A DNA stretch of 29,579 bases from Chromera velia (taxonomy: Eukaryota; Sar; Chromeraceae), in contig JAHBMJ010001388.1 of NCBI GenBank assembly GCA_018398765.1, positions 2,034 through 31,612 of the forward strand, in the 5' to 3' direction. The position numbers and the translations under genes were made by a program. Of this stretch, positions 1-10,156 are shown one piece after another. The notes under the pieces are model-generated. The model did not search any database. It was given only the letters and a program-made list of their open reading frames with translations, and was not told where the DNA came from. How positions within the stretch are numbered: the stretch's first letter is position 1; each line of letters opens with the position of its first letter.

Positions 1-96
1 ACTTATCGGAGTTGGGTGGTTGGTATCGAAGCTCCGTGATTCAGGAGTTGCTGTGTGTTTGGCCAAGACATATCCAGTTGTACGTGCACCGTCAAG

Positions 97-1227
97 ATGG
101 ACGAATCGTTTTGGACTGTGAGCCTGTCGCTGATTATCGGCATCTCGGGGTACTTCCTTCAACACTACTACGACCTGCAGCTGCAGAAACGAAGGGATCA
201 GCTGGAGAGAGCTAACAGCCAGCTGAGAGAGTTCTACGGTCCCGTGTATGCCCTTGTGAGTGCGAGCAGGTCATGTTTCTCCACGTTTTTGAAGCATTAC
301 TCCCCCCAGAAAACCAGTGACACAGCAGCCGTCTCTGGGTTGAGGGAGGTGATTGACAGAAACCCCGAAGGAGAGGAAGCCCAAGCCTATCGGCTGTGGA
401 TGAAAGAGATTCTCATGCCCTTTAACCAGAGAGCAAGTGAGCTTCTGGTTTCCAAAGCAGATCTCTTTGACGGTCCCACAATGCCGAATTTCTTCTTGGA
501 GTTTGTGGCTCACACAGCCTCCATGGAGATCGTGATGCGTCGGTGGGAGGCAGGGGACTTTTCGATTCACTTCGCACAGGTCCCCTACCCGAGTGAGATC
601 CATGTGTTCGTCGCCACAGAGTTCAATCGTTTGAAGTTCATTCAAACGAAGCTGCTTGGAACGTCCCTGAACTCAGCGGAATTGAAGGAGCTGGAGGGAC
701 GAATTTCCTCTGCCGTGAAGACCATCGACACGGGCCCCGTGGATCCCCGGAAGAACTTGAAAAAGTTCCAGGAGACGGTGAATGCAGCGACTGCTGCCAT
801 CACGATTGCACAGAATGCAGGAATCAGCTTCCACCTCCCCCCGAATTCTGCAAAGTCCCGAAGTTTCCCCTCCTTCTCCTGGCCGTCATCGAGAGAGAGA
901 GACGGGAAGCGCAGACACACGACCCCTCCCCAGTCCCACCCCGATATCCGGTCCAAGGGCCTGTCTGTTGTGGGAGAGGATTCTGATTCCAGCACAGGGG
1001 GGGAGAAGGGGGAGGGAGAGAGTGTGTTGGGTGAGAACGCAGCAGTAGCAGCTGCCGATGGAGAGGGAGAGGGAGAGGAAGGGGGAGAGGTGGAGGGAGA
1101 GACGGAGAGAGAGGGTGACCGGCCGAAAGGCCAAAATAAACTCGATCGTCTCCTGTCGATGTCTGCAGGGGGGAGGCGGATCTCCAGAGGCTCCACGATG
1201 GAGAGCCTAGAGAGCCTCCCTGAGTGA
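97..1227 (+). CDS. Hypothetical membrane-anchored protein with acidic low-complexity tail
   Basis: Single open frame of 376 residues. I chose the ATG at 97 because the frame opens further upstream only at a GTG (55), and because the protein then starts with a clean hydrophobic segment (residues about 5-25, rich in L, I and G). A basic, coiled-coil-like stretch follows (about 27-46, rich in Q, K, R, E) and leads into Y-G-P-V-Y near 47-51. A mostly helical central domain runs to about residue 240. The last 110 residues are low complexity: Ser/Pro/Arg-rich, then Gly/Glu-rich repeats with many E-G-E units. The layout suggests a bitopic membrane protein with a cytosolic helical domain. I have a general impression of similar membrane-plus-helical proteins in algae and other protists but cannot name a function. 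No intron is needed to keep the frame. The window begins only 96 bases upstream, so an earlier exon cannot be excluded. Confidence 0.72.
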   Translation: MDESFWTVSLSLIIGISGYFLQHYYDLQLQKRRDQLERANSQLREFYGPVYALVSASRSCFSTFLKHYSPQKTSDTAAVSGLREVIDRNPEGEEAQAYRLWMKEILMPFNQRASELLVSKADLFDGPTMPNFFLEFVAHTASMEIVMRRWEAGDFSIHFAQVPYPSEIHVFVATEFNRLKFIQTKLLGTSLNSAELKELEGRISSAVKTIDTGPVDPRKNLKKFQETVNAATAAITIAQNAGISFHLPPNSAKSRSFPSFSWPSSRERDGKRRHTTPPQSHPDIRSKGLSVVGEDSDSSTGGEKGEGESVLGENAAVAAADGEGEGEEGGEVEGETEREGDRPKGQNKLDRLLSMSAGGRRISRGSTMESLESLPE

Positions 1228-1623
1228 ATGAATGAATGAGCAGTTAGTGAGTGAATCCAGATGCGCTTCCGTTTCTTGAAGGCATGCAGACGTTCCGTTT
1301 CATCGTTCCCGCCTTCCAAAGGGTTTTCTTTCACCACCTGAGTGCGAAGTGGAGCAGGGTCTTCGTTTCGTTCGTCCTTTTCCTTGTGACCTCTTTTTTC
1401 ACAGCAGTGTGTCATGAGAGAGGGGGGGAGAAGGAGCAAAGGAAGGAAGGAAGGGAAAAAGCAGTGGTGAAGCAGTGGAGGGAGGGAGTACATGAAGAAT
1501 AAATAAACAGGGAAGGGGAGGTAGAGGACAAGAGGCGAAAGAAAAATAAAGGAGGGAAGACAGTCAGGCAGAGATACAAAGACGCGTCCAGAGGAAGAGG
1601 CAGAGGAAAGAGTCTGCAAAGAG

Positions 1624-1630
<7 letters not shown>

Positions 1631-1657
<27 letters not shown>
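1631..1657. repeat. (CAGA)n microsatellite
   Basis: About seven perfect copies of CAGA lie in a purine-rich stretch downstream of the first gene. Confidence 0.95.
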
Positions 1658-2123
1658 GGACGAGAGGCCAGAAAAAAGAAGACATCGAAAGTCAGATGCG
1701 GACAAAGACGCAGGCAGCTTCTTGCGCAATTTTGGTGTGGTGAGTGAAAGACAGACCTGCAGGGAGGGACATGCGAGCCAGCTGTCTGGCTGGCTGGTGT
1801 GTTTTTCCTTTTTTTCGCTTAACTTAATTCTGTACTGTCCGTTCGAGCCTGGTGGTATGGACTGACAGTCGACTAACTGTATTCATTCATGGATGCGTTA
1901 TTCCCTTGTACGGTCGCATAGATGGATGCGGCTTTGGCTTTGGTTCGTTTCTTCATCCTGCATGCGGTTTAGATCGATGAGTGTAAAAGATCGCTCTCGT
2001 GTTGACTGCATAGCGTTTGTCGACAGCTGCATGGAATATTGCGTAGACCATGGAGTTCACTGTGGACAGTCAGTCAGTTGACTGGAAGGGCGACTGTGAG
2101 TGAGTGAAGTGAAGTGATTTGAT

Positions 2124-2154
2124 GAGTGAGTGAGTGAGTGAGTGAGTGAGTGAG
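2124..2154. repeat. (GAGT)n microsatellite
   Basis: Nearly eight perfect copies of the tetramer GAGT; an antisense frame across it reads as repeated Thr-His-Ser-Leu and is not a gene. Confidence 0.95.
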
Positions 2155-2600
2155 CCAGTGTACGACTTGTTGTCTGCCTGAGCGTGTGTGCAGCACCCAT
2201 GTGCCCTCTCATGCGAATCTCTCCGTGTGTATGTGCGTGTGTGTGAATGCACATACATGCAAGTGTGTGCGTCAATTACCTGACGACTGACCGATCTATC
2301 GCTCCACTCGACTCTGGCTGATCTGATGAGATCGGCATGCCGAGGCTCGCTGGTGCCGTGCTGTGTGGCTTCCTTGGGGGGGGCAGGGGGTTTGTCCGAC
2401 CTTTGGGTTTGGCTCTGTGGCTGTACGTAGGTGCGGCAGTTGGCAGGATGCGAAACCGAAGGGTAGACCGCTTGTAGAGTAGGAGAAACAGAGAAAGAAA
2501 AGGAGCTTGGTTTCAAAACCAGTAACGAAGGAGGATGTAACGTAGGAAAAGTGCAAGAGGGAGAAGTACCGTATCGATCGAAAATTCTGTCTCTCTGTCG

Positions 2601-2622
2601 GTCTGTCTGTCTGTCTGTCTGT
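2601..2622. repeat. (TCTG)n microsatellite
   Basis: Five copies of TCTG upstream of the large pyrimidine tract. Confidence 0.9.
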
Positions 2623-2768
2623 GCTTATCTCTCCTTTGTTTGACTTGTTTCTTGGTTGTCTTCGCGCTGCGACGTCATCGTTGCGACCGGAGATGAAGGT
2701 GTCTGAGAGAGTGGCCCTGTTCCGCAAGCAACCAGTATGCGTGTGCACGTTTTTGTGTCTTTTCTGTC

Positions 2769-2770
2769 GT

Positions 2771-2835
<65 letters not shown>

Positions 2836-2876
2836 CTGTCTTTCTGTCTTTCTGTCTGTCTGTCTGTCTGTCTTTC

Positions 2877-2910
<34 letters not shown>

Positions 2911-2920
2911 CCCCCCCCCC
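2769..2920. repeat. Compound pyrimidine tract (TTTC)n-(TC)n-(TCTG)n-(TTTC)n-C10
   Basis: About 150 bases of nearly pure pyrimidine on the plus strand: TTTC units, then TC units, then TCTG units, TTTC again, ending in ten C residues. Such a tract can form triplex (H-DNA) structures. It creates long spurious frames on both strands. Confidence 0.95.
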
Positions 2921-3373
2921 TCTCGATCTTGTCGACTCTCTGTTTCTTTCTATTTGTCTCTCTTCGGTTCTTCATCAGCTTACGAAACTTTTTTGCATTG
3001 AAAAGAGCGAGCAGTGACGTTGCTCGGGATGCAGAATTTCGTGCTTGCTTACTGAGGGTGCTCGTGTATGTTGTCTCAGTGCCAGCGACTGTCCTCCCTC
3101 CGTCCGAATTCTCGGTCGACTCTCTTGGTGATTTGATTGTTTGATTTTGAGGAGACGGTGCGAAGCTTATTGGGGAGAAGCCAGAGGGAAGACCAGAAGG
3201 AGGAGAAGGGATGAGACAACCATTGAGCGACTGAACGTACATGGTATACTCTCAAAATCTATGGACCCTAGTATGGACCTGTGTTTCTCCGTCGTGAGTA
3301 ACGTACATAGTCCATGTAAGAGTTACTTTTTTAAAAAAATAATCAGATTTTTTCAGATATGTTAAGTCTAGTG

Positions 3374-3400
3374 TTTTTTTTTTTTTGATTGATTGATTGA
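3374..3400. repeat. T13 tract followed by (GATT)n
   Basis: Thirteen T residues followed by about three and a half GATT units. Read on the minus strand this is a (TCAA)n run into poly-A, which resembles the 3' tail of a minus-strand retroelement. It lies 160 bases beyond the pentamer tail at 3561. It could be an alternative end of the LINE, or the tail of an older nested insertion. Confidence 0.6.
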
Positions 3401-3560
3401 TATGTTCCGCCCTAGGGCCTTCCCGCTATGTCAAGTTTTATGTTAAGTTACTGTACTAGCTAGAAGTCACTTCAACATTTTTTGGAAGTTACGGTCTAGG
3501 TTACGGTAGTAAAAGTAAACGTAGGGTTTTCACTTTTCAGATATAAGAACGTGGGCTAAA

Positions 3561-3605
3561 GGATAGGATAGGATAGGATTAATGTCTGGAGGATTAGCCT
3601 CCTGC
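3561..3605 (-). repeat. LINE 3' terminus: hairpin and (CCTAT)n tail
   Basis: The plus strand shows about four GGATA units at 3561-3579. Next to them is GGAGGATTAGCCTCC (3587-3601), which folds as a five-base-pair stem with a five-base loop. Read on the element's own strand this is a stem-loop followed by a tandem CCTAT tail. Microsatellite-like tails and 3' hairpins recognised by the reverse transcriptase are known in several LINE clades. Confidence 0.65.
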
Positions 3606-4188
3606 CCCAATGCCGAGCGCTCGATGTGTGGCGTCCAGGAAAAGCGCATACACGCGTCGGACCTTCCTGGCCGGCCCGCACAGGCCAAAAAGACCTATGC
3701 CGCAAACTGTTTACGTGATAATCAATCAATTACTATTAATCGCATGCGAAAGACTGCAATCAATCAACTCTCACTGACGATGCTGCGGTTTGCCGATCAC
3801 CCTGGCGGAGCTCAAACAGGCTTCAAACGGAGGCATCTCAAAACAAATGGTCGATCGATTAGAGGCCAATCTCATTACTTCCCAGTCACTCAACCCTTTG
3901 GTTTCTCCCTCTTCCTTTGCTTGCTTCATTAATTTGCTGCCATATTGCTGAATACTGTGCCTATCTTTTGTTTCTTTCCTTTTCATTTGACTAAAGGATT
4001 TGGTGGGCTTGGTCCGGCTGGATACTTGATACATCTTGCAGGCTGCATACATTTCTCTTGCGGTATTCTTTTACGGCAGCTCATTTTGTGACAACATCCT
4101 TCAAAAACTTGTCGATGATTCCATCTGTCTCACTTAAAAGAAAAGAAAACAAGGCAAGCCTTTCTGTCTTCCTGTTTGTCCTCTCTCC

Positions 4189-4719
4189 CTATTTTGGCTT
4201 TCCTGGTGCTCTTTCCCCCCTCCCTTCATTCCATATGTCTGAAAGAGCCTGCAAGCACACAGCCCTCTCGGCATCATGCAAGGGACACTCGGTCAAAACG
4301 TGTACTTCGTCTTCAACCACCTGGATGCCAAGAAGATCAGAGCAAACAATGCATTTTCTGTCGTGCAGCGGGGTCCCCCTCCCTCCATCAAGAGAGAATT
4401 TCCCCTTATTGACCTTAAGGCTCCTCTCTCCCACCCTGAATGCTGCTCTTCTTCTGTGGACTGACCAGGGTGCAACCTTTCTGTAGCACACAAGGGTCCG
4501 CCCGATGCTTTCTCTCTCAATTGAGAGACCGTTTTCTCTGCTTCTTTTATCTGTCTGTTTACTGTGCAGCCACAAGTTTAAGCGGTTTCCGTTTGATATT
4601 ACAGTGTGAATCGGATGTATCAGTGATCTTTCCTGCAGTTCTTTTCTCTCGTTTTCTTTTCTCTTTTGCATTGTGCTCTCTATTCTTTCCATAAAGACTT
4701 TGTTCTTTCTTTTTGCCAC
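4189..4719 (-). pseudogene. LINE ORF2 C-terminus with CCHC knuckle
   Basis: A 176-residue open frame in the same phase as the reverse transcriptase frame. Residues C-I-V-C and then E-V-H-V-L-T-E-C form a C-x2-C-x13-H-x5-C pattern near 4350-4285. This is the CCHC knuckle found at the C-terminus of many LINE ORF2 proteins, thought to bind RNA or DNA. The upstream part is Lys/Arg/Glu-rich. A further minus-strand frame (4052-3771) may be the remainder of the protein in another frame. Confidence 0.7.
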
Positions 4720-4779
4720 CGATTCTCTCTGTAGTGCGCTAACTCATCTTACTATCTGGTCTCTCTGTTCAAATGCCGG

Positions 4780-6240
4780 CTATCTTCCTGCTGCTTCTGG
4801 CTCTTTCCTGATACAAAAAGGGTTGCTTCGTCTGTATGGAAAAAGAGTTTGAACACATTTCTTCAAATAAGGAAAAAAGTGAAAAGGATATTGTCTTCCC
4901 CCCTTCAAATCACTCTCCACCCCCTCCTGAATTGATTTGGCAAGCGCATGGCCTGTTGGTATATTTCTTGCTTTCTTTAGAACTTTTTGTGCCCACAACA
5001 GCGTTCTCTGAGCTACAACTAAGTCAATGGGGAGCAAGCCTGCCTCCAAAAAGGTTGTGTGTATGCTTTCTTTCTCTCTCAACTGGAAAACCCATCGAAT
5101 AAACCTCCTCTGCAATCGATCGAAGTCTGCCAAAGACTCCTGCAAATGTGAATGCACTTCACAGCCATACAGCCATACGGCACACACTGTCTGTTTGAAC
5201 CAATGGAAGCAAGTGGCTGGGGGAATCTCTCCTGCTGATGTGATCTTACTTTTCAGTACAAAAAAGAGTCTTTCTGCTTTCACTGTTCTTTCTCTCATCA
5301 TTGCATCTACTGAGCAATCTTCTGTCAACAACAAACCAAGATATGGGTATTCCTTTGCCTGTTCTAACTCTTTCCCTCCCAAAATAAAAGATTTCTTTCT
5401 TCCCCTTTCCCTTTCTAACCAGCAGAACTTAACGAACCTTGATTTATCTGACAAAAGAAGTCTGAGGGGCTCTACGTATTCCTCGAGAGCTCTTAGCAAT
5501 CTTTCCATCTCCCTTGCTTCCGTTGACTTCAGGTAGGTATCCTCTGCGAAGAGGCCGATGGGGAAGTCTTCCTCCGACCCGTCTACGTCTTTCTGGAGCT
5601 TTGGCCTCCTCCCTGTCAGCCTTGCTCTCTTCTTAATCTCTTCTGGCATATCGTTAATATATGTAGAAAACAAAGAAGGACCGGCCGGCCCGCCTTGCTT
5701 TGACCCTTTGCTTTCTCTAAACCACCAGTCCGTTCCCCTCACCCTTGCCCTGATGTTCTGGAGAGATGCGGCCACCCACTTGATGGTCTCTTCTAACACT
5801 CCATGCTTAAGTTTCTCAGTTAAACTTCCATCATCCGATGACTTGCTTCATCAAACGTGCTCGTAAAATCAATGAAAGAAATATACAGACACTCAAAACG
5901 TGCAATCGATTGAAGCAAAAGAAAAATAGTATTCAGAGTCCCCACCCCCTTCCTATATGTAAACTGTACTTCATTCTTTTTCCCGCTCCCCTCTTTCTCT
6001 ACCGTATCTCTGATCCCCAGTTCTCCTCACTTTACATCTGCAGAATCCAAGTGAATTAGTCTGTGTCCTTTCTGCACGTTTTACGGTTTTCCTGGCTTCG
6101 GGACAGCAGCAATCACTAGATCATTCCATCCCTCTGGCCACTATACAAAGCAAGCACACACATTCAGCAAGCAGTTGTAGCAGTCAACCACCGACTTTAA
6201 CTTTGCCATGACCCCTAAGACGCCTGGGGGCATTCCGTTT
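4780..6240 (-). pseudogene. LINE reverse transcriptase domain (broken, catalytic substitution)
   Basis: N-terminal palm motifs are read in one frame: W-N-D-L-V-I-A-A-V-P-K-P-G-K near 6128-6085, and motif A F-I-D-F-T-S-T-F-D at about 5876-5850 with its catalytic Asp present. After a frameshift near 5820, a 339-residue frame (5799-4780) carries motif B as S-K-Q-G-G-P-A-G-P-S-L-F and motif C as F-A-E-D (5550-5539). Motif C is F-A-D-D in active LINEs, so one of the two catalytic Asp residues is Glu here. Motif D/E-like S-D-K and Y-L-G-L-L-L follow, then a thumb-like region. The enzyme would copy LINE RNA at the nicked target. The frameshifts and the Asp-to-Glu change indicate a dead copy. Confidence 0.9.
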
Positions 6241-7132
6241 TCCCTGCTGCCTTCTTTAGATTTCCTGTTTTCTTCATCTAGTCTCTTATACTGTCTGTTC
6301 TTATCCTCCATTCTTTTGCCTCTGTGAGAGCCTCAAAAGTCTTGCATAAGCTGGTCACCCTCACTTTTACTACCTTTCCTGACTTTTTGTCTGTAAAGGT
6401 GAGTTGCTCGTCCTCTTCCCGTGTTTCCTCCTCGCTCTTCTTCCATTATTCTGCCCATCCCTTTGCCTTCTCATCCTCTGTCAGTGCATTTTCCTTTCTG
6501 ACCTCTTTTTTTTTGCCTAGCTTGTTCCAGATCTTCTATGCTCCTCCTGGCTCTCTGATCTCTTTCTTTCTCTCTTCAATTCTTTTGTATTTCTGTCTTG
6601 CTGCTTCTTTTCGCATGGTCTTTCTTCTCTCCTTACTTCCTATATGTAGCTCTTTTTTTGCTTCTCTGAATTCATTCTCAGCTTCCTCACTTTTTTTTTT
6701 TTCAAGTTTTTTTCTGCTTTGTCTCACTTTCTCTCCCACTCTCGACTCAGTCTTTTTCACTTCCTTCAGATTTCTTCTTATGATAATCTCTGGGCTGTCT
6801 CCTTCTTTTACTTTTATTCCTCTTCGAAATTTCTTTTCTTTCTTTGCTGCTCATTTGTATTCTCTCTCCACTGTATCGTGCAGCTGTCTGTAGAGCCTGT
6901 CTAAGCTTTCTTTCGTCACTCTTACTCCTTTTGCTACATTTATCATCTTGTCGAATTCCTTTTCTATTCCTTCTTTCTCCAGACTTTCCTGCAAGCTATC
7001 TAAAAACTTCTTTTCCACCCTTTCTGACAGAGGTCCCCACCATCGTTTCTTTATCTGATCCCTTTCTGGGAGCTCTTTTTCCATTTTCTTGACTCTCTCT
7101 TTTCCTTTCCTTCCATTTTCGCTTCTTGGAAA

Positions 7133-8170
7133 TCATAGGTAAAGCCACAGGGCAGCGTGATCGGTGGTGATTGAGTGAACATGTCTTACTAAAAAGTCTT
7201 GAACTCTCAACAAAAGTTCGGGGGACACACATACATAATCATTCACCGCCCATGCATCCCGCCCCAATGCAGAAAAAGTAAACGAATCATCAAATGCAAA
7301 CGACTTTACCCCCCCATCCTCTGCGACCTTACACTCTCGCAGCCCATTGATCGGGACAATCTCTGTTTCTTCGCAGAAAGAGATCATCCTTTTTCCTTTC
7401 CAGTTTACCACCCTGTCTTTTGACAGTCACTGTCTCGTTGGTCTGAAACTTTAAGGCGTCTCTTCTTTTTCTCACATCTCCCCCCTCACCTCCTCCCCCG
7501 CGTTCTCTCCAAACGTGAGTCTTGGCGCTTCGCTGCCAATCCTTGCATTGAAGTCTCCCCCTACACAGACTGTCCATCTCCTTCCTTCTCCCTCCCTACG
7601 TTTCTCTTCCAAACGGTCTTTCAAATCTGTGAGGAATGTGTTGTCCACATATGTAAAATCTGCACACGGGTCGTAAACCCCACACAAAAAAGGCGTGTTC
7701 AAGTCAGGGTGTCATACTATCGCTGCGGTATTGCTCAGTCGTTCCTCTTCCCATCCCGCACTTCTTGCCCTACGGCTAAAAAGAACGGCTACCCCCCCCG
7801 TGCTGATCGATGTTTCCCCCTTTTTCAAAATCAACGGAAAGTTCTTGCCTTCTTTCTTTCCCTTGGCTGTCCTGCACTCCTTCAGTGATGAACAACTTTC
7901 AGGCAGAAAAAGGATGTCTGCTGCCTCAAACTCGCTTTCAAACTCTTCGGAGCATAAACAAGGCTGCAACCCTCTCTGTCCCCCTTTGCAGTTCAGCCAG
8001 GCTACCCACATTACTTCTTCCTTTTTTCTTTTTTCCATTTCATTTTTGGACTCAGAGGAGAGAGACAGCTGAACGTTTGCTTGGAAGTCGCTTTCTGACG
8101 GAGTGTGTGACGAGATTCTATCTGATTCAGTCCCTTCCCTTTCCCCTTCCCCTTCCTTTCTCTTTTCCAT
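7133..8170 (-). pseudogene. LINE APE-type endonuclease domain (broken)
   Basis: All pieces lie in one frame, interrupted by stops. Visible family motifs in order: W-L-N-C-K-G near 8000-7985 (the N-terminal Asn of APE nucleases); I-L-F-L-P-E-S near 7915-7895 (catalytic Glu, usually L-Q-E-T or similar); G-G-V-A-V-L-F near 7790; G-G-D-F-N-A-R near 7560-7540 (the classic G-D-F-N motif with Asp and Asn); V-N-D-Y-V near 7245-7230; and T-T-D-H-A near 7170-7155 (catalytic Asp-His, usually S-D-H). In active elements this enzyme nicks the target DNA to prime reverse transcription. The catalytic residues are largely kept, but the frame has internal stops at 7712 (TGA), 7472 (TGA), 7451 (TAA) and 7427 (TGA). 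Confidence 0.85.
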
Positions 8171-8784
8171 CCCCCCATGCCGATCCCCCTCACCTCCCCT
8201 CCCTTCTTCCCCAGAAGATCGCCCGGAAGACTGTCTGGTGCCTTGCTGATAATCTTGGCTCGTGTCATGCGTGTCTATCCTCCCGTTTTCTGCTCCTCTA
8301 CCTCTCTGGTAAGCCCTGCATAAAGGGGGAGGGGGGGATAAAAGTGTGAGTTCGGGTTTATATATTATGTTAGCAAACGAGTGACCTCCACCCTTCCCGT
8401 CTCCACTTACCGGGCTTAGAGAGGCCTTAAATTTGGAAAGTCCTCTGGCCTTTCCGTCCCCCCCTCCCCCACCAGGCCGGGTTTGGGTTGTTCCTTCATC
8501 CTTCCTCCTGCTCCGAGGGGGTCAGCCTCAATGGTTTGAAGAATAGACGCAGGTACATGGGGTGCCATGCTTTTTTGAGTAATGAGTATAAGGTTGGACG
8601 TACATTCGTCCATCTGCGTTGTTTCCAGCACCTCTGATCCACAATCTTCCTCATCCCCCAAGGCTTCAAATCTGTTTTTTGATCGGAAGTCTGGCGCTGC
8701 GGAGGAGCTCGATCTTCTTGCCCCAGCGCCGTCACTATCCCTGTCCGTCTCCTCATCATCCCAGGTTCGTCTCAGATATTCCCC

Positions 8785-10156
8785 CTACCTGCGCATCTCT
8801 ATCATTCTTACCGCCTTCCTTACAAACAGTTCTTCCATCTCTTTTCTCATTCTTGTACTCAACTCATTTCTTAACATAAGAATATTAAATTTTTCTTTCC
8901 ATTCTCTGATGCACTCCTGTTTTTCTCTCAGCTGCGCAGTTAATCTTTCTTTGTTTCCTTCCAATTGTACCAACCGTGAGAGCATGTTATGGGAGGAAAG
9001 CGTGCTCTCCTCCACTCTTCTTCTGCTTCCCCCCTCTTTCTTTCTTCTCACTTTCCCTCCTCAGAGGGTGCGTGTGCACCCCCCTTAAAGTTCAGCTTCC
9101 TTTTTCCCTCTCCGTCTCTGTCTCTCTTCCTTTCCCTGCCAGTGAACACCTTTTTAGGAGTCTGGGAAATCGGGTCACGTGGAATGCGATCGTCTTCTGT
9201 GCCATTCATGAGTTTATCTCTGTTTCTGGGAGGAGGAACGCCGGGCAGCACTGGCTGGGGCTGCTTAAAAACTTTTAAGCGGGATGCCAAGGCGGCATAG
9301 GGCTGCTCGTGCCTCCTCCGCCTTGTCTTCTGGTGCTGCTGTGTCGTTCAGAACACTCTCTGCCCACTTTCGTATGGCCCACTCTCTCTGTTCCTTCGTT
9401 CAAGAGACAACACACCTGAGCTCTTTCTTTATTCTGTGTCTGGGGAGCATATACGCCCTCTCCTCATTGAAAAGAGAGTCGAAACGCTCTGCCTCCTTCT
9501 CAATATGGAAGACCACTGTCATGGTTCCCTCCCAGGCTTGGTGAGACTTGAAACGGACGGACTTTGCGGAGTCAAAGACTTCCTGTATAAAAACGGCTGC
9601 CTTATCCTTTCCGTCTCCTCGGTTCCCTTCCGTGTCTAGGACGGCTGCATATGCGAATCCCTTCAAGTCTTCGTACACGTCTGCTCAGTTGAGACAGAGG
9701 CCAAGAATCACTCAGATTCTCAGTCTCTTCTTCCTCTGCCAGGCTGGCGGTGCCTTGCTTGATCAGAGCCTTGAGTTCTGCAATCTCCTGGTCGTGACGG
9801 TGGAGGTGATCGAAGATCAACAAGGCCTGCTCCTCCTATCTCTCCATACGGAGATATAGAGGCGCGAGCTTCTTATTAAGCTTCCGGTCAATGATTTCGA
9901 CCATCTCCTCTTTCACTGCAGCAAACTCCGCTCTGAAGCTCTGCCTGATCGCTCGGATCTCTTATTTGAGTGATATCGAAGACTTTCTCTTCTCTGCCTC
10001 TTCATCTTCTTTGCGGAGACCTGGGAACTCCTCATCATCATCATCCCCCTGATCTGACTCGATGGGAGATGGTGGTTGAGATGGACTAGGGAAATAGTTG
10101 CCCTGCGGCATATGAATGAGGGGATGCGAGGAGGAGAGACGGCAACGGTTTCGCAC
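8785..10156 (-). pseudogene. LINE ORF1-like region (broken)
   Basis: Fragmented minus-strand frames. From the 5' side they hold a Pro/Ser-rich and Asp-rich leader (10156-9962), a Leu/Glu-rich coiled-coil-like piece (9823-9602), and a mixed alpha/beta-looking piece (9678-9400). The last includes A-Y-A-A-V-L-D-T and E-G-T-M-T-V-V-F-H-I, like an RNA-recognition-type fold. A basic Pro-rich piece (9290-9048) and a second coiled coil (9051-8785) follow. Position 5' of the endonuclease and the coiled coil followed by a basic region fit an ORF1 nucleic-acid-binding chaperone. The frames change several times, so no intact protein is made. Assignment rests on position and composition, not on a diagnostic motif. 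Confidence 0.5.

Larger units (their letters stand above)
1228..3560. other. Intergenic, microsatellite-rich
   Basis: No exon with credible protein similarity or splice signals was found here. The long open frames on both strands translate to Ser/Leu/Phe-Cys or Arg/Lys/Glu runs and come from pyrimidine- or purine-rich simple repeats. The stretch just after 1227 is probably the 3' untranslated region of the upstream gene. From about 3240 the composition becomes more AT-rich. Confidence 0.7.
3561..10156 (-). mobile_element. Decayed full-length non-LTR retrotransposon (LINE)
   Basis: On the minus strand, from high to low coordinates, I can read an ORF1-like region (about 10156-8785), an APE-type endonuclease (about 8014-7133), a Lys/Glu-rich linker (7084-6536), a reverse transcriptase (about 6240-4780) and a CCHC-type knuckle (about 4350-4285). 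A 3' end with a short hairpin and a tandem pentamer follows. This order is that of L1/Tad-like LINEs; no RNase H domain was seen. The copy is dead. The endonuclease frame has in-frame stops at 7712, 7472, 7451, 7427 and 7133. The reverse transcriptase moves between frames, and a catalytic Asp is replaced. The 5' boundary is not fixed; composition becomes AT-rich near 10270. No convincing target-site duplication was found. The element lies downstream of, and on the same strand as, the J-protein gene. Confidence 0.85.

Noticed and set aside
12-215. Short plus-strand frame at the window start
   Set aside because: It overlaps the well-formed protein starting at 97 in another frame and has no features of its own.
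642-1685. 347-codon antisense frame over the first gene
   Set aside because: It is Ser/Pro/Leu-rich because it is the reverse of purine-rich, E-G-E-coding DNA; the plus-strand protein has the coherent membrane and helical layout.
2621-3242. Long open frames on both strands rich in Phe/Leu/Ser/Cys or Lys/Arg/Glu
   Set aside because: They are translations of the TTTC/TC/TCTG pyrimidine tract, open only because the repeat lacks stops.
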